This document shows, one piece after another, positions 21,726-32,935 of a DNA stretch of 64,000 nucleotides; within the stretch, counting starts at the first letter, position 1, and the number at the start of each line of letters is the position of its first letter. Below the pieces are notes generated by a model. The model did no database searches and had not been told where the DNA came from. It saw only the letters and a list, made by a program, of their open reading frames with translations. A program made the position numbers and the translations under genes. This stretch comes from Muscardinus avellanarius (taxonomy: Eukaryota > Chordata > Mammalia > Rodentia > Gliridae): the NCBI GenBank assembly GCA_963383645.1, contig OY726571.1, forward strand, positions 84,692,619 to 84,756,618, read 5' to 3'.

Positions 21726-22054
21726 GGTGTAACTCGTGCCCCACAGAACAGCGCGGCGCAGTTGGAGGTCTCCCTCGTAGCCATGGCGTCGATGTGTTGC
21801 TCGGTGCCCACGTTACCCCTTGCGCTTCACAGTTCACATACACAGAACTCTCCACCTTCCAGGCAAGCCATGCTCAGGTCTTCAGAGTCTGGGAACTTGA
21901 CACCCAGAGTATGTCTTCAGGACGTCTCTGATGCCTCCTTGGGCAAGCTAGGATGGGTGGTCACACCTCTCAGCACTCACCGGTCCCTGCAAGGGTCTCA
22001 GGAGCATGTCTAAGAGCCCTCATCGAGTGTCTTCCTTACGCACCTGTCTTGTTT
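21726..22054. other. Unique stretch
   Basis: Nothing recognisable. Confidence 0.4.
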
Positions 22055-22261
22055 GCTTTTTCTTTCTTTTTGGGCCTGGGATGAAGACTGAAAATTGAAC
22101 CCCAGGGCGTTCTTCCTCTGATGGAGACCTCCAGTTCTGTTTTATTATTTTATTTTGTAACAGGGTCTCACTGAGTTGCTAAAGCTGACCTCAGAACTGC
22201 CATCCTCTTGTCCCAGCCTCCCAAGTAGTGGGATTACAGGCATCCACCACCACACCCAGCT
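22055..22261 (-). mobile_element. B1-dID SINE, diverged
   Basis: Reversed dimer with a damaged ID half (AAATTGAACCCCAGGGCG) and a good B1 half ending CACCACCACACCCAGCT. Confidence 0.8.
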
Positions 22262-22470
22262 AAGTTGACTTTGTTTTGTTTTGTTTTTTTCCATGTGTTT
22301 TCTTTCCATCAGGTTGCAATGTTAGAGATTAGCAAAGAGAATGCACAAGGCCTCCATTTCTCATATGTGTTCTCAAGGAAAAAATTGCCTTGTCAGGGTT
22401 AGTCTTTCTTTCTGGGGTCTTGCAGAGAGAACAGTCCGAGAAAGATGACTTTAAAGGTGAAGTTTAAAGG

Positions 22471-22521
22471 TGATATCCTGATCTAGTGGCTATGTTTGGC
22501 AGCCACTAGATCAGGATATCA
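22471..22521. repeat. Perfect 21-bp inverted repeat with 9-nt loop
   Basis: The left arm 22471-22491 (starts TGATATCC, ends AGTGGCT) is the exact reverse complement of 22501-22521 (starts AGCCACT, ends GGATATCA). The spacer is ATGTTTGGC. No mismatch occurs, and pairing stops at both ends. It lies in unique DNA. Confidence 0.95.
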
Positions 22522-22776
22522 GGATGGGAGACGAGGTAACCACAGTAGAAGTTCTCCACTTCGTGTCACCGTCTACATTAAACTGCACGAAAGACCTGGT
22601 AGGCCCGTCAGCTACGTGCAAAAGCACATAAAATAAAATATCAAAGAAGCAGGTTTTACACCGTAGTGAATTTTCTGCTCCAAGGTGTGGGATATAACTC
22701 CTAGGATTGTAAGTCTAACAGCATGTTACTTTGCATTATCAGCAGGACATTTTGTATGTCTTAAAATCCACAATCA

Positions 22777-22994
22777 GCTGGGGGTGGGTGGGTGGCACAC
22801 ACCTGTAATCTTAGTACTTGGGATGCTGAGACAGGAAGATCGTAGGTTCGAGGCCAGCCTTAGCACCTTAGCAAGACCCCAGCAACCTAGTAAGACTCTG
22901 TTTCCAAACAAACAAACAAACAAACAAACAAACAAAATGGAAAGGGGCAGGGGCATATCTCAGAGGTAGAATGCCCTTGGTTCAATTCCTAGGA

Positions 22995-23039
<45 letters not shown>
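22777..23039 (+). mobile_element. B1-dID SINE with CAAA linker and (CA)n tail
   Basis: The B1 half is slightly extended (two GGGTGG units), the linker has become (CAAA)n at about 22907-22937, and the tail (CA)n at 22998-23038. CACAATCA at 22769-22776 and 23040-23047 is a likely target-site duplication. Confidence 0.85.
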
Positions 23040-23047
23040 CACAATCA

Positions 23048-23811
23048 CAATAAAAAAAATGTGAGCCGTGCCTCATCAGTTGCCTGCAGTCTTCCTCTTT
23101 TCTTCCACTTACCTGGCTGATGAAGGGGAGGAGTTACAACCATCCTTAGAGACAGGTCCTCTTGTTCTAGAAACCAACCCTGCCTGACCTGTCTCCTCCG
23201 TCATCTCCCCATCACCCAAACCATTTGCTTTCAGTATCCCTGATTAAGGGGGCTTCGTCGCTCACCATCCTGCCTATTTCTGGGCCTTCATGCCCATCTT
23301 TCTCCTAGCACGTCACCTGCCGGCGTCCACCTGTGCTACCTGCCTGCGCTTCCTGGAGCGGAGACCTCTTTCCATCTTGAAAATGGAGACCCCCTCACTT
23401 TCCCTTGAAGGAATTATCTGGCAACCTGCAGCTTTCTCGTAACACAGGCCCTGTTGTGTGCCTGCTGGGGACTGTCCGTTTGCAGTTAGAGCCTAATAAA
23501 TCCTGTGGCCTTCAGCTGGGCCCCAGGGCATTGCCGTCCACCTCATAAAACTATTACTTAATTAAGTCCGGCGCAGTGCAGTTGGCAGCCTCTGCCTCTG
23601 GCCAGCGCACGGGGCCGAGCGCACCGCCGTGCTGTTGGGGAGTCTGTGAGCAGAGGCTGGGCCCCTCTCAGGCTGCGCAGGGGCGGCCTCTGCGCCAAGC
23701 TCCGGGGCCTCCTGCGGGGTCGCGGAGAACTTGCACGGGAGGTTCAGAGCCCCTCCTGTGAGCCAGAGCTCGGGGGCCTCTGAAGGGTTTCTTCGCAACA
23801 AAGCTGTGTTT
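23048..23811. other. Unique stretch with a short GC-rich segment
   Basis: About 23570-23765 is GC-rich with several CpGs (GCGCACGGGGCCGAGCGCAC), but is too short and isolated to call a CpG-island promoter. The overlapping frames 23562-23801 (minus) and 23576-23761 (plus) reflect composition only. Confidence 0.4.
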
Positions 23812-24140
23812 TATCGATGTGACATGATTATAAAGAAATAACAAAGAAAAGTCGTCTTTGAGAAAATGCCGATGCAGTGGTCACTTAGAAATACTCTTTA
23901 AGATCAAATGTCTGTCTTACAAATGCCTAGGATCAGGAGTGCTTGGGGTGTCTGATTATTTGTTAAATTTTGGAATATTTACGGCTGTGCCCTGAGATGT
24001 CTTGGCAACAGGACCCGAGTTTCAACGCAAAATTCATTTATGTTTTATATGTACCATATGCACATAGCCTAAAGGTGAGCTTATACAATGTTTTTAGTAA
24101 TTTTGTGCATGAAACAAAGTTTCATGATGTGGAATTTTCC
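23812..24140. mobile_element. Ancient interspersed repeat, family unassigned
   Basis: CAAAATTCATTTATGTTTTA, GCACATAGCCTAAAGGTGAG and AATTTTGTGCATGAAACAAA follow the order of an old eutherian-wide repeat that I recognise by its core but cannot name. The orientation of the family consensus is uncertain. Confidence 0.4.
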
Positions 24141-24154
24141 ACTTAGAGTATCAC

Positions 24155-24156
<2 letters not shown>

Positions 24157-24240
<84 letters not shown>
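24157..24240. repeat. (TG)n(AG)n compound microsatellite
   Basis: About 40 bases of TG followed by about 44 of AG, forming the tail of the reversed SINE that follows. Confidence 0.95.
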
Positions 24241-24243
<3 letters not shown>

Positions 24244-24422
24244 GTCCCTGGGAACTGAACCCAGGAGCATTCTCTCTCAGAGCTACACCCTCAGAACATT
24301 TTTGTTTTTTTGTTTTGTTTTGAAACAGAGTCTTGCTAGGTTTCTGAGTCTCTCACTAAGTTGTGGAGTCTGGTCTTAAACCTAAGATCCTCCTGTCTCA
24401 GCCTCAAAAGTACATGGGGTAT
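24241..24422 (-). mobile_element. B1-dID SINE, 5' end replaced
   Basis: Reversed dimer. The last bases of the B1 half are missing, and the copy ends at AGTACATGGGG where the GTTT-repeat tail of the next SINE starts. That SINE therefore inserted into, or deleted part of, this one. Confidence 0.75.
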
Positions 24423-24650
24423 GTTTGTTTGTTTGTTTGTTTGTTTGTTTTGCTGTACTGGGGCAACCCAGGGGCGTTCAACCTCCAGGCTATACTCCTA
24501 AGCCTATTTTTTTTTCATTTTTTACTTTGAAACAGAGTCTCACTGAGTTGCAGAGAGCCTCACTAAGTCGCTAAGCCTGTCCGCACACTGTGATCTCCCG
24601 TCTCAGCCTCCCAAATGCTGGGATTCCAAGCGTGCACCACCATGCTCTGC
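24423..24650 (-). mobile_element. B1-dID SINE with (GTTT)n tail
   Basis: (GTTT)n at 24424-24450 is the tail. A full reversed dimer follows to CACCATGCTCTGCT. Confidence 0.85.
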
Positions 24651-25106
24651 TGGAGCATTATTTTGATGCTCATAAAGTTTTGGATTGGGGGGGGGCCTTC
24701 AGATTCCAGGTGTGGGTTAGGGGAGCTTAACCTGTATGTCCTTTGCTTCAGCGGAGTTTTGAGTAAAGAGGGCGCTAGATCAGTTGAATAAAAAGTAACA
24801 GCTTCCAACACTTCTAGAGGTAGTAATAAGTGATAATCATGGCCATCGGAGGCCGCAGGTGATGACTTCTGGGCATCAGCCAGAGAAAGATACTAGATTC
24901 TTAAATTTTGATAAAAATGAAGTTCACACAATAATCATAGGGACCTGTGATGATGAGATGGATCTGGGGTCGAGAAGGGCTGGCAAATGGCTGCTGCAGA
25001 GTCACCTGTGTCCAAGGGCCACTGGGACCATCTCGGATCATGCAGCAGATAGTTGTTTTGAATCAATACCACTGAGTCTTAATTCAGTTTATATTAAGGC
25101 TTTATA

Positions 25107-25149
<43 letters not shown>

Positions 25150-25389
25150 GCTGCTAAACACGTAAACAAATCAAGTTAACAAGAGGGTCAGGCTGCCAAG
25201 TGCATGTGTGTGGGGGATCAGTATCCAGAGCTGATACAATTTACCATCAGAATTTCCAGTACTCAACAACAAAAATGATGTGCATACAAAAAAAAAAAAA
25301 AACTAGAAAAGTGTGACAGGAAAAAAGTAGACAATAAAAATCTTCTTCAGGGGGCTGGAATGTTCACCAAGCAGATAAATACTTCAACA
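24651..25389. other. Unique stretch with (TG)n
   Basis: A (TG)n run occupies 25110-25147. No gene or repeat family is recognised elsewhere. Confidence 0.4.
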
Positions 25390-25612
25390 CCAGAGCTGCA
25401 AATGTGTCTCAAGGAGCAAGGAAGGCGTGTTTAAAGAATGAAAGGAAGCTACCATAGAAATGGCTACAGGGATTATCACTAAAGAGAAATAAAATATTTT
25501 ACAAACAAATGGGAATTCTAAAGATGAAAAATGCAAGGACAAAAATAAAAAGTGCATTAGAGAGACTCAAAGTTGGTTTGAAATGGTAGAAGGAACAGCC
25601 AACTTTGAAGGT
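25390..25612 (+). mobile_element. Old L1 fragment from the ORF1 region
   Basis: AAATGGGAATTCTAAAGATG, AAAATGCAAGGACAAAAATA and CAGCCAACTTTGAAGGTG match the coiled-coil part of L1M ORF1 in sense. It is riddled with stops and isolated from any 3' end. Confidence 0.5.
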
Positions 25613-25846
25613 GAAGAGAGAGAGAGAGAGGGGGGGGGAGGCTGAGACAGTAGGCAGTAGAATCTCAAGTAGAATCTCAAGTTCAAGGTCAACCTCAGCA
25701 ACATAGTGAGACTTCTAGCAACCTGGCAAGACCCTGTTTCAAAACAAAAACATCAACAAAATAAATTTAAAAGGCTGAGGGTGTAGCTCACAATTAGATT
25801 ATCCTTGGGTTTAAACCTCAGTACCACGCATGTGTTCTTATTTATA

Positions 25847-25891
<45 letters not shown>

Positions 25892-25892
25892 C
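25613..25892 (+). mobile_element. B1-dID SINE, 5'-damaged, with (CA)n tail
   Basis: It starts at GAGGCTGAGACAGTAGG just after an (AG)n run. An internal duplication GTAGAATCTCAA occurs twice at about 25660-25682. The ID half is complete and the tail is (CA)n at 25850-25890. Confidence 0.75.
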
Positions 25893-26250
25893 AGATCCTC
25901 AAATGTTGAGCAGAACACAAGTACTCTCATACTCATGTAAGAAGCCAAAAAGAAAAGAAACTGGATGCTCTTTTTCTGTAGGACAATTAAAACGGGATTG
26001 TTTTTGCCATCCTAGGGAGTCTCCTTTATAACAGGTTTGTTTGAACTTTTCTGATTGAGAATTATAATACTGTAATGAGCAATACATTTTGTATTCCAAC
26101 AATGTAGCACATACATGTATCCATATGCTGAAAATGGGGTTTTCATAAAGTAATGCTTGAAATAATGACATAGAATAATGCTGTAAATAGGATAATGAAT
26201 AAAATGATGCTAGAAAACTCACTCTAACTTAAAAAAAATTCGATTGTGTG
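25893..26250. other. Unique AT-rich stretch
   Basis: No repeat or gene recognised. Confidence 0.4.
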
Positions 26251-26251
26251 T

Positions 26252-26475
26252 GTGTGGGGGGGGTACTGGGGACTGAACCCAGGGACATTCTACCTCTAGA
26301 CTACAATTTCTGCTCTAGTTTTTCTTTTTTCTTTTTTCTTTTTTTTCTTTTGAAACAGGGTCTTACCACATTGCTGAGGCCTCCCTAAGTAGCTGAGGCT
26401 AGCCTGGAACATGCAATCTTCCTATCCCAGCCTCCCAAGTACTGGGGTTACAAGTGCATACCACCACACCCGGCT
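26252..26475 (-). mobile_element. B1-dID SINE with CTTTTTT linker
   Basis: Reversed dimer from GGTACTGGGGACTGAACC to ACCACCACACCCGGCT. The linker is a T-rich (CTTTTTT)n. Confidence 0.85.
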
Positions 26476-26494
26476 AGTTTTTCATTCTTTATTT

Positions 26495-26708
26495 TTTTTA
26501 ATTTTTATTTATTTTTGTTTTTGGTGGTACTGGGGTTCCTGGAAGCCCTTCTACCTCCGGGCTACACTCCCAGACCTGTTTTTTTACTTTCTATATTTGG
26601 AAACAGGGTCTCTTAAGCCAGTGCGGCTGGCTTCGAACCTGCGCGATCCTCCTGTCTCTGCCTCCCAAGTGCGGGGATTACAAGCGTGCGCCACCACGCC
26701 CAGCCTTA
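26495..26708 (-). mobile_element. Type II B1-dID SINE inserted in another SINE
   Basis: Complete type II copy (GGGGTTCCTGGAAGCCCTTC, TTAAGCCAGTGCGGCTGGC). ATTCTTTATTT flanks it at 26484-26494 and 26709-26719 and is linker sequence of the host SINE, whose B1 half continues after it. Confidence 0.9.
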
Positions 26709-26842
26709 ATTCTTTATTTTAAAGCAGGGTCACACTAAGTTGCAGAGGGCCTCACCAAGTTGCCGGGGCTGTCCTTGAACCTGTGATCCTGTCTCAACCT
26801 CCCACACACTGGGATTACGGGTGTGCACCACCATGCCTGGTT
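26709..26842 (-). mobile_element. B1 half of the host SINE
   Basis: TTTTAAAGCAGGGTCACACT to CACCACCATGCCTGG is a reversed B1 half whose linker was split by the type II copy at 26495-26708. Confidence 0.8.
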
Positions 26843-27491
26843 TAAAAGTCTATTTCTTTGTGAGTTTTATTTATGGTGCAGATCACCGCCCACTGCAACG
26901 ATCTCCTGACTCTCTAGTGGGGCGCCTGCTGGAGGCAAACCCCGTGCCAGGGAACACGTTCGCCCACCCTGTCTTCATCAGTAGATTAAACGAGAGCCTG
27001 CCTGCCCTGAGGTTCTTGGTAGCCCTTACCTCCCGTTTGGTTCTCTCTTTTCCTGCTGATCCCTGCGATCCATTGAGGTTTCACGAACACCACCGGTGAA
27101 TGAACCAGTCACTTGTTGAGCACAAAATACAACTGCACTCGTGGCCCTCCCGCTCTGGCTAAGGGAAAGACGTATTACGGTAAACACGTGAAATGTATAG
27201 CCTCTCATGTGATGAGGTGTTCTGAGGGAAATGGCAGGGGGCGAGGGGTGGCAAGCATGTGCTTGAGTGAAGGCTGCAAGAGAAGTGAGGAGAGAGCCCC
27301 GGGAATATGCTGAGGGGCGGAGGAGCCTTGCAGGACAAGGGACCAGCCTGTGCAATGGCACTGGGGCCGGGCCATGCTTGGAACGCTCCAGGACAGAGGG
27401 AGGGGGTGTTGAGCAAGAGAAACAGAGAAAATTGGAGGGATACAGGTCATATTTTACGGGGTCTGGCTGCCCATAGCAAGACTTTGGCTTT
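26843..27491. other. Unique stretch
   Basis: No repeat. Overlapping minus-strand frames at 27026-27514 and neighbours lack family features. Confidence 0.4.
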
Positions 27492-27682
27492 GAGGCAGGC
27501 GTGGTCCCACACACCTGTGATCCCAGTACTTGAGAGGCTGGGACAGGAGGATCACAGGTTTGAGGACAGCCTCAGCAAGTGGTGAGACGCTCAGAAACCT
27601 AGAGAGACCCCATTTCAAAAAATAAAATAGAGCTGGGAGTGTAGCTCAGAGGTGGATTGCTCCTGGGTTCAATCCTCAGTGA

Positions 27683-27775
<93 letters not shown>
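27492..27775 (+). mobile_element. B1-dID SINE with TGTC/TC/AC tail
   Basis: Full dimer to CAATCCTCAGTGAC. The tail is a compound microsatellite (TGTC)n(TC)n(AC)n at 27684-27775. Confidence 0.85.
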
Positions 27776-27777
<2 letters not shown>

Positions 27778-27799
27778 CTAAAGTAAGAACCCACTGGAG

Positions 27800-28100
27800 A
27801 GTTTTTTGTTTTTTATTTTGATACTGGGGATTAAATCCTGAGATATTTTACCTCCAAGCTTTAACCACAGCACCCCTCCCTCTTTACATTTTTTTAAATT
27901 AATTAATTTATTTTTTAAATTGGTGCATTGTAGTCATATATCAATCACATTGGAGTACAAGACTACATTTTTTTTTAAACAGTCTCACTAAGTTGCAGAT
28001 GGTCTCACTACATTGCTGAGTCTGGCCTCAAACCCACGATCCTTCTGTCTCGGCCTCCCAAGCACTGGAATTACAGGTGTGTGCCACCACGCTGGGCCTT
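27800..28100 (-). mobile_element. B1-dID SINE interrupted by an L1 3' stub
   Basis: The ID half (GATACTGGGGATTAAATCC) and the B1 half (AACAGTCTCACTAAGTTGC to CCACCACGCTGGGCC) are separated by about 75 bp at 27893-27968. On the minus strand this insert ends with CTACAATGCACCAATTT plus an A-rich tail, the L1 3' terminus. Confidence 0.7.
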
Positions 28101-28493
28101 CAGAGAGCTGTAAGCAGGGAGATGACATGACCGGACTCACGTTTCCTGACTCACATTTTTATCAGCATTGCTCTGGCTGCTGCATGGAGATTGGACTGAG
28201 TTAAGACAGGCCCAGGGAGACTGATCGGGAAGGTTCTGTGCAGTTGGGTTGAGGGAGGGGGGCCAGCGGGATCTGTGAGCAGCTGCACGTGGATGGATGC
28301 TGGAGGGGGAATAGCTGAGATTGGCTTACAAATTCCACGTGCAATACAAAGAGTCATGGCTGGGTGAGGGTTTTTTCTCAAACTCTGAGTTGCTCATCTG
28401 GTATGCCAATTCACTGAATGCAATTTCTAGTAGAGGATGAGAGAGAGATTTGCACTAAAAGGTAAGAAACCTAAAGGCTGAGATTTTGGTTCC
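28101..28493. other. Unique stretch
   Basis: No gene or repeat recognised. Confidence 0.4.
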
Positions 28494-28625
28494 AGAAAGA
28501 AGGAAAGAAAGAAAGAAGGAAAGGAAGGAAGGAAGGAAGGAAGGAAGGAAGGAAGGAAGGAAGAGAAAGAAGGGAAGGAAGGAAGAAGGAAAGAAAGGAA
28601 GGAGAAGGAGAAAGAGAGAAAGAAA

Positions 28626-28673
<48 letters not shown>

Positions 28674-28676
28674 AAA
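28494..28676. repeat. (GGAA)n/(GAAA)n purine tract
   Basis: 183 bases of purines in GAAA, GGAA and GAAA blocks. GGAA microsatellites are known ETS-factor targets in some mammals, but nothing here shows a role. Confidence 0.9.
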
Positions 28677-29365
28677 TTAGCTCTAGATCTAGCAGGAGAG
28701 GGAGTAGCTGCCTGGAATATGGCCTCTGCCCCTGACCCTCATGGTGTTGTCTTCCTGTGACCTACAACTCCTAAGTGACTTGCGTATGGCCCAGATAACT
28801 GTGGTAATCACCAATCAGGGGAAATAGGGTATGTCCTGGTTTGTACCCTGCCTCGTTTCTGAACAGAAGAGGAGTCTCCCCTGACTTTCTGTCTCTGCCT
28901 TCTCCTCTGTCTGTCCATTCTGAGCCTCAGGTGCGGTTCTCCCAAGCCTCCCCTCCCTCCTGCAGGGGTCTGGGGCAGTCCCCTGCATGTGCTAACATCG
29001 CCCCCTGCCGTCTCGGAGCAGCCAGGGTATTTGGAGCTCCTGCCCCCCCCCCACCCCTGTCTAATCCCCAGGAGCCAGATACCCTTAGTTCTTTCTGACT
29101 CTGCAAGGAAGGACGGCTGGGAAGGGACACCATGAACTCGGTGCTCCCCCTTCTCATTTTTCCTGAAGGCCTAGTTTCGTTGATATTTTGGACACAGGCT
29201 GCACTTGGGCTCTGGGGGGACCGTCTTTACGACGCCTGCAAAAAGAACAAATCCTTCCTGGGATTGAAACATGAATTATTGGCTCTAATAGCTTCTCCAT
29301 AATGTGCTTAAGCAGAATTCCATCTTTCAGTTAGCAACACATTCTCCGTTGATGTTTTGCCTGTC

Positions 29366-29421
<56 letters not shown>

Positions 29422-29834
29422 TTCTTATAAGTCTCAATGAAAAATAAATTGCATGTTGTTGGTGACTGGACAGGCTGAGGCCACCCTGCGTGCCCTGGAA
29501 AAGGTATAGCAGGGTCACTTTTTGGTAAGTAGAAAACTGAGAATCTGGCAGTGGTCGGGCTTGTAAAGAAAACCACATGTTCCCGTGGATGGGTCGTTTA
29601 GGGTCCTCCCATGGGGCCGTCTTCAGTTCTGGGACCTGAGGATTCATTAATGCCATATCCGTCAGTGCTGCTCTGGGATTCAAGTGAAAGGGGTGGTCTC
29701 CAACAGCCTAGCTGTAGTGCTGTGCATGTTTGAAATCTCAAACCATACAAGGCCCTTTCCCACTTCATTCGTGTTTGGATTGGAGCAGTCCTTTCTTAGT
29801 TGCCTAGTTGAGCAAATTGCCCTTTCGAGGGCTG
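28677..29834. other. Unique stretch with one (AG)n
   Basis: (AG)n at 29369-29416 is the only simple repeat. No gene is supported. Minus-strand frames at 29327-29683 run through the (AG)n and translate it as Leu/Ser. Confidence 0.4.
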
Positions 29835-30045
29835 GGGCCGGGTGTGGTGGCACACGTTTACCATCCCCATACTTGGGAGACTGAGAGAGGAGGATCCGGG
29901 TTTGCAGCCAGCCTCACCTACTTAGTGAGGTCCTCCGCGACTTAGTGAGACCCTGTTGCAAAATAAAGAATAAAAAAAATCAGGCTGGAGGTATAGTTTG
30001 GAGGTTAGAATGCCCCTGCATTCAGTCCCCAGCACCACCAATGCC
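29835..30045 (+). mobile_element. B1-dID SINE, type I
   Basis: GCCGGGTGTGGTGGCACACG to CCCCAGCACCACC. It has almost no A tail. Confidence 0.85.
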
Positions 30046-30183
30046 TGGTCTCTGATATCACTCTTGTTTGAGGCTCTTCTGAATAATGCGTTTTCCTGTG
30101 GAGTTCAACTTTTCTGTACTTGAGTGAGATCTTGGAGTGTATTATGCCCTGATGAAATGCATTTACATTAAAAGAGATTAGAT

Positions 30184-30580
30184 GGCCAGGTGTGGTGGCG
30201 TAGGCCTCTAATTCCAGTACTTGGGAAGCTGAGACAGGACGATCACAGGTTCAAGGTCAGCCTCAGCAACTTAGTGAGCCCCTCAGCAACTTATCAAGAC
30301 CCTATTTTTTTTGTGTGTGTGTGTGTTACTGGGGTTCCTGGAAGCCCTTCTACCTCCGGGCTACTCTCCCAGACCTGTTTTTTATATTTTTATTTGGAAA
30401 CAGGGTCTCTTAAGCCAGCGCGGCTGGCTCCAAACCTGTGTGATCCTCCTGTCTCTGCCTCCCAAGCGCGAGGATTACAAGCGTGCGCCACCACGCCCGG
30501 CAAGACCCTATTTTTTTAATATGGTTGTAGCTTATCGGTAGAATACCCCCTGGGTTCCATCTCCAGTACCAAAATAAAGT
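30184..30580 (+). mobile_element. B1-dID SINE split by a type II copy
   Basis: The B1 half occupies 30184-30311 and the ID half 30518-30575 (TAGCTTATCGGTAGAATACC). Between them lies a reversed type II SINE. Confidence 0.9.
30312..30500 (-). mobile_element. Type II B1-dID SINE with 17-bp TSD
   Basis: Reversed copy with a GT-repeat tail and the markers GGGGTTCCTGGAAGCCC and TTAAGCCAGCGCGGCTGGC. CAAGACCCTATTTTTTT at 30295-30311 and 30501-30517 is the duplicated host target, so the order of insertion is certain. Confidence 0.95.
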
Positions 30581-31159
30581 AAAGAGAGATTAGATAAGGG
30601 GCCTCTTTCTGTGAATGGTCTCCCCTCCTCTCCTCCAGTCCATCTGCTGCGGCCACTCCTGGGGCTCCCTGTCTCCAGGTTGCAGCCCAGAGCCTCTTGT
30701 GGGGCTACTCTGCAACTCCTAGGGTGGGAAAGAGACTTCAGGAGCTGGCCAGAGATGATTTTCAGAGCCAAATATCCAGGCTTTCTTCTTCTGTAATGAC
30801 TTTGCTGTCTTTGGCAAGCTCTTCTTATACACTTAGCACATTTACAAACCTTGTAATTGAGATGGTAAAGCAGGTGCTTTCTGCTAATAGTCAGATGTCC
30901 TTGTTCACGCCACAAGAGGGTGCCGTGCTGTGGCCCTGCCGTGTTTCAGTAACACGTTTTAACACAAAGTATGAGTGGCAGACAAAGCGGGGTGTTGTAG
31001 GTTTGGGCATTGACGTGTTCCTCACGAGTTGAGATACTGTCTGTACAAACTGCGGTTGGTACCAAGAAAGTGGCAGAGTTCAGGGAAGAGACTGATGTAG
31101 ATCATTTTGGGGGATAGTACCATTCTATTTCTGAGCGATACCCTTGTAGCTGTCAGCAT
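30581..31159. other. Unique stretch
   Basis: No repeat or gene recognised. The frames are short. Confidence 0.4.
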
Positions 31160-31515
31160 TCTTGAAGCCATAATGGAAATATCTGGACACATAACTTAAA
31201 GGAAAGAAGATTTAGTTTCTTACTCTTTGGGGCTCAGCCCTTGTGAGTCCGGGGACGGCAATCTCAGGGAATGGCTGAAGAGGCAAAGGGAGAGTACATG
31301 GGCTGTGGTCCTCACATCATGGAGACCAGAAGCCAGAGAGAGCGAGCAGGGGGCGGAGGAACCGTTTTTTATAATCTCCAAGGCCACATTCCCAGGGACC
31401 ACTTCCCCCAGCCACACCCTATGGGCCTACCTGGTACCACCCAGGTAAACCTATTTCAATGGATTTATCCATTTCTTAAGATGATAAGCCTCAAGCCCCA
31501 ATTATATCAGCTCTG

Positions 31516-31516
<1 letters not shown>
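31160..31516 (-). mobile_element. ERVL-MaLR LTR remnant
   Basis: ACACATAACTTAAAGGAAAG, CTCACATCATGGAGACC, CCAAGGCCACATTCCC and GGTACCACCCAGGTAAACC align with the LTR at 7480-7765. Solo LTR. Confidence 0.7.

Positions 31517-31561
<45 letters not shown>
31517..31561. repeat. (CA)n
   Basis: About 22 CA units directly after the LTR. Confidence 0.95.
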
Positions 31562-31563
<2 letters not shown>

Positions 31564-32621
31564 GAAGGATTGACTAGTTAGAGGTGGAAAGAACCCTAAA
31601 GATCAATAAAATAACAGATGTATGAGGAGCAGCCCCACCCCTTGGGCTAAGATGCAGTGCCAAAGAAAGAGGCCCTAGTCCCTGGCCCCAGGTCCAGACC
31701 CAATTATAAGATTATGGTTATGACTCCCTTAATTGAAGAGAAACTGTTCTGGTGCTGGATGGGTAGAACTTTCTAGAAATCTACCCTCTACTCATCATGG
31801 AAAACTCTTCTCAAGGAGGCATCTCCCCAGAGGCTTGAAACCCCAGGTGAGGGTCTGGAGAGGGAATGCTCACTAAGGGGGCTGCCGGGATCTGACAAGA
31901 GGGCACACTCGACCAAGAAGGACAAGCCCTTCCTCCTGTCCTCCTATTTCTCCAACACCCTTTACTGACAAAGCTTCAGCCCGTGACAGCTGGCAAAGCA
32001 GATTTACCAGGACCGGCTTTATTTTCACAGGCAGGCCATGAAGGGTGAGTCTGGAGCTGCCGTTAAGCTATGATCAGGTGCAGGTGATGCTCAGGAGGCT
32101 TGCAGAATGGCATCACACCGAGATGACATCCCTGAGTTTGTCCCACATCTCTGCTCCCTGCTGGGGCTGAGTCGCACTGGTGTTGAGTCAAGTGGGCAGG
32201 AGAGAAGCTTAGGAGGTGGGCATGCTCTCTCGGTGAAGGAACAGGAGCCGTAGCTGCCAAGGGGTCATGGGCTCTGAGAGCCAAGAGGCTCACAGGCCAC
32301 GAGTGCAGGTGTCAGGTGTTGCAGGAGAGTCTGGACCCCTCCTTCCCACTCCTCACCCCAGCTGCTCCACACCCAGCTCGTTAACTTTGCTGTAGACAGA
32401 GGCTTGACTCTTTCCGCCAGTAGAGACTCTGTTCTGCCTAAATTCCAGGTACATTTAAGAGCCAGGTGAGAGATATGTTCAGATGGGAGCTTCTGGAAAC
32501 ATTGTTTACCTTACCTGCAAGGCAGTCATCTCTAAGTATCTGCAGAGAATTGGCTCCAAGACTCCCTTCCCCCAGGATAGCAAAACCGTTGGATGCTCGA
32601 GTCCCTTATAGAAACTAATGT
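31562..32621. other. Unique stretch
   Basis: No repeat family and no supported gene in about 1 kb. Confidence 0.4.
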
Positions 32622-32793
32622 ATGCAGGGCGTGGTGGCACACGCTTGTAATCCCCGCGCTTGGGAGGCGGAGACGGGAGGATCATGCGGGTTTGAAGCCA
32701 GCCGTGCTGGCTTAAGAGACCTTGTTTCCAAATAAAAATATGTCTGGGAGTGTAGCCCGGAGGTAGAAGGGTTTCCAGGAACCCCAGTACTAC
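32622..32793 (+). mobile_element. Type II B1-dID SINE
   Basis: AGGGCGTGGTGGCACACGC, CAGCCGTGCTGGCTTAAGAG, TGTCTGGGAGTGTAGCCCGG and GTTTCCAGGAACCCCAGTAC. The tail opens into (GAAA)n. Confidence 0.9.
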
Positions 32794-32795
32794 GA

Positions 32796-32874
<79 letters not shown>

Positions 32875-32884
32875 GGAAAGAAAG

Positions 32885-32935
<51 letters not shown>

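Noticed and set aside
22471..22521. microRNA precursor
   Set aside because: The perfect 21-bp stem with a short loop is shorter than usual precursors and lacks flanking basal pairing; kept only as a structural oddity.
23570..23765. CpG-island promoter
   Set aside because: Under 200 bp, with no adjacent exon or start signal; only locally GC-rich.
28494..28676. Lys/Arg/Glu-rich coding frame
   Set aside because: A frame through a GGAA/GAAA microsatellite with no coding context.
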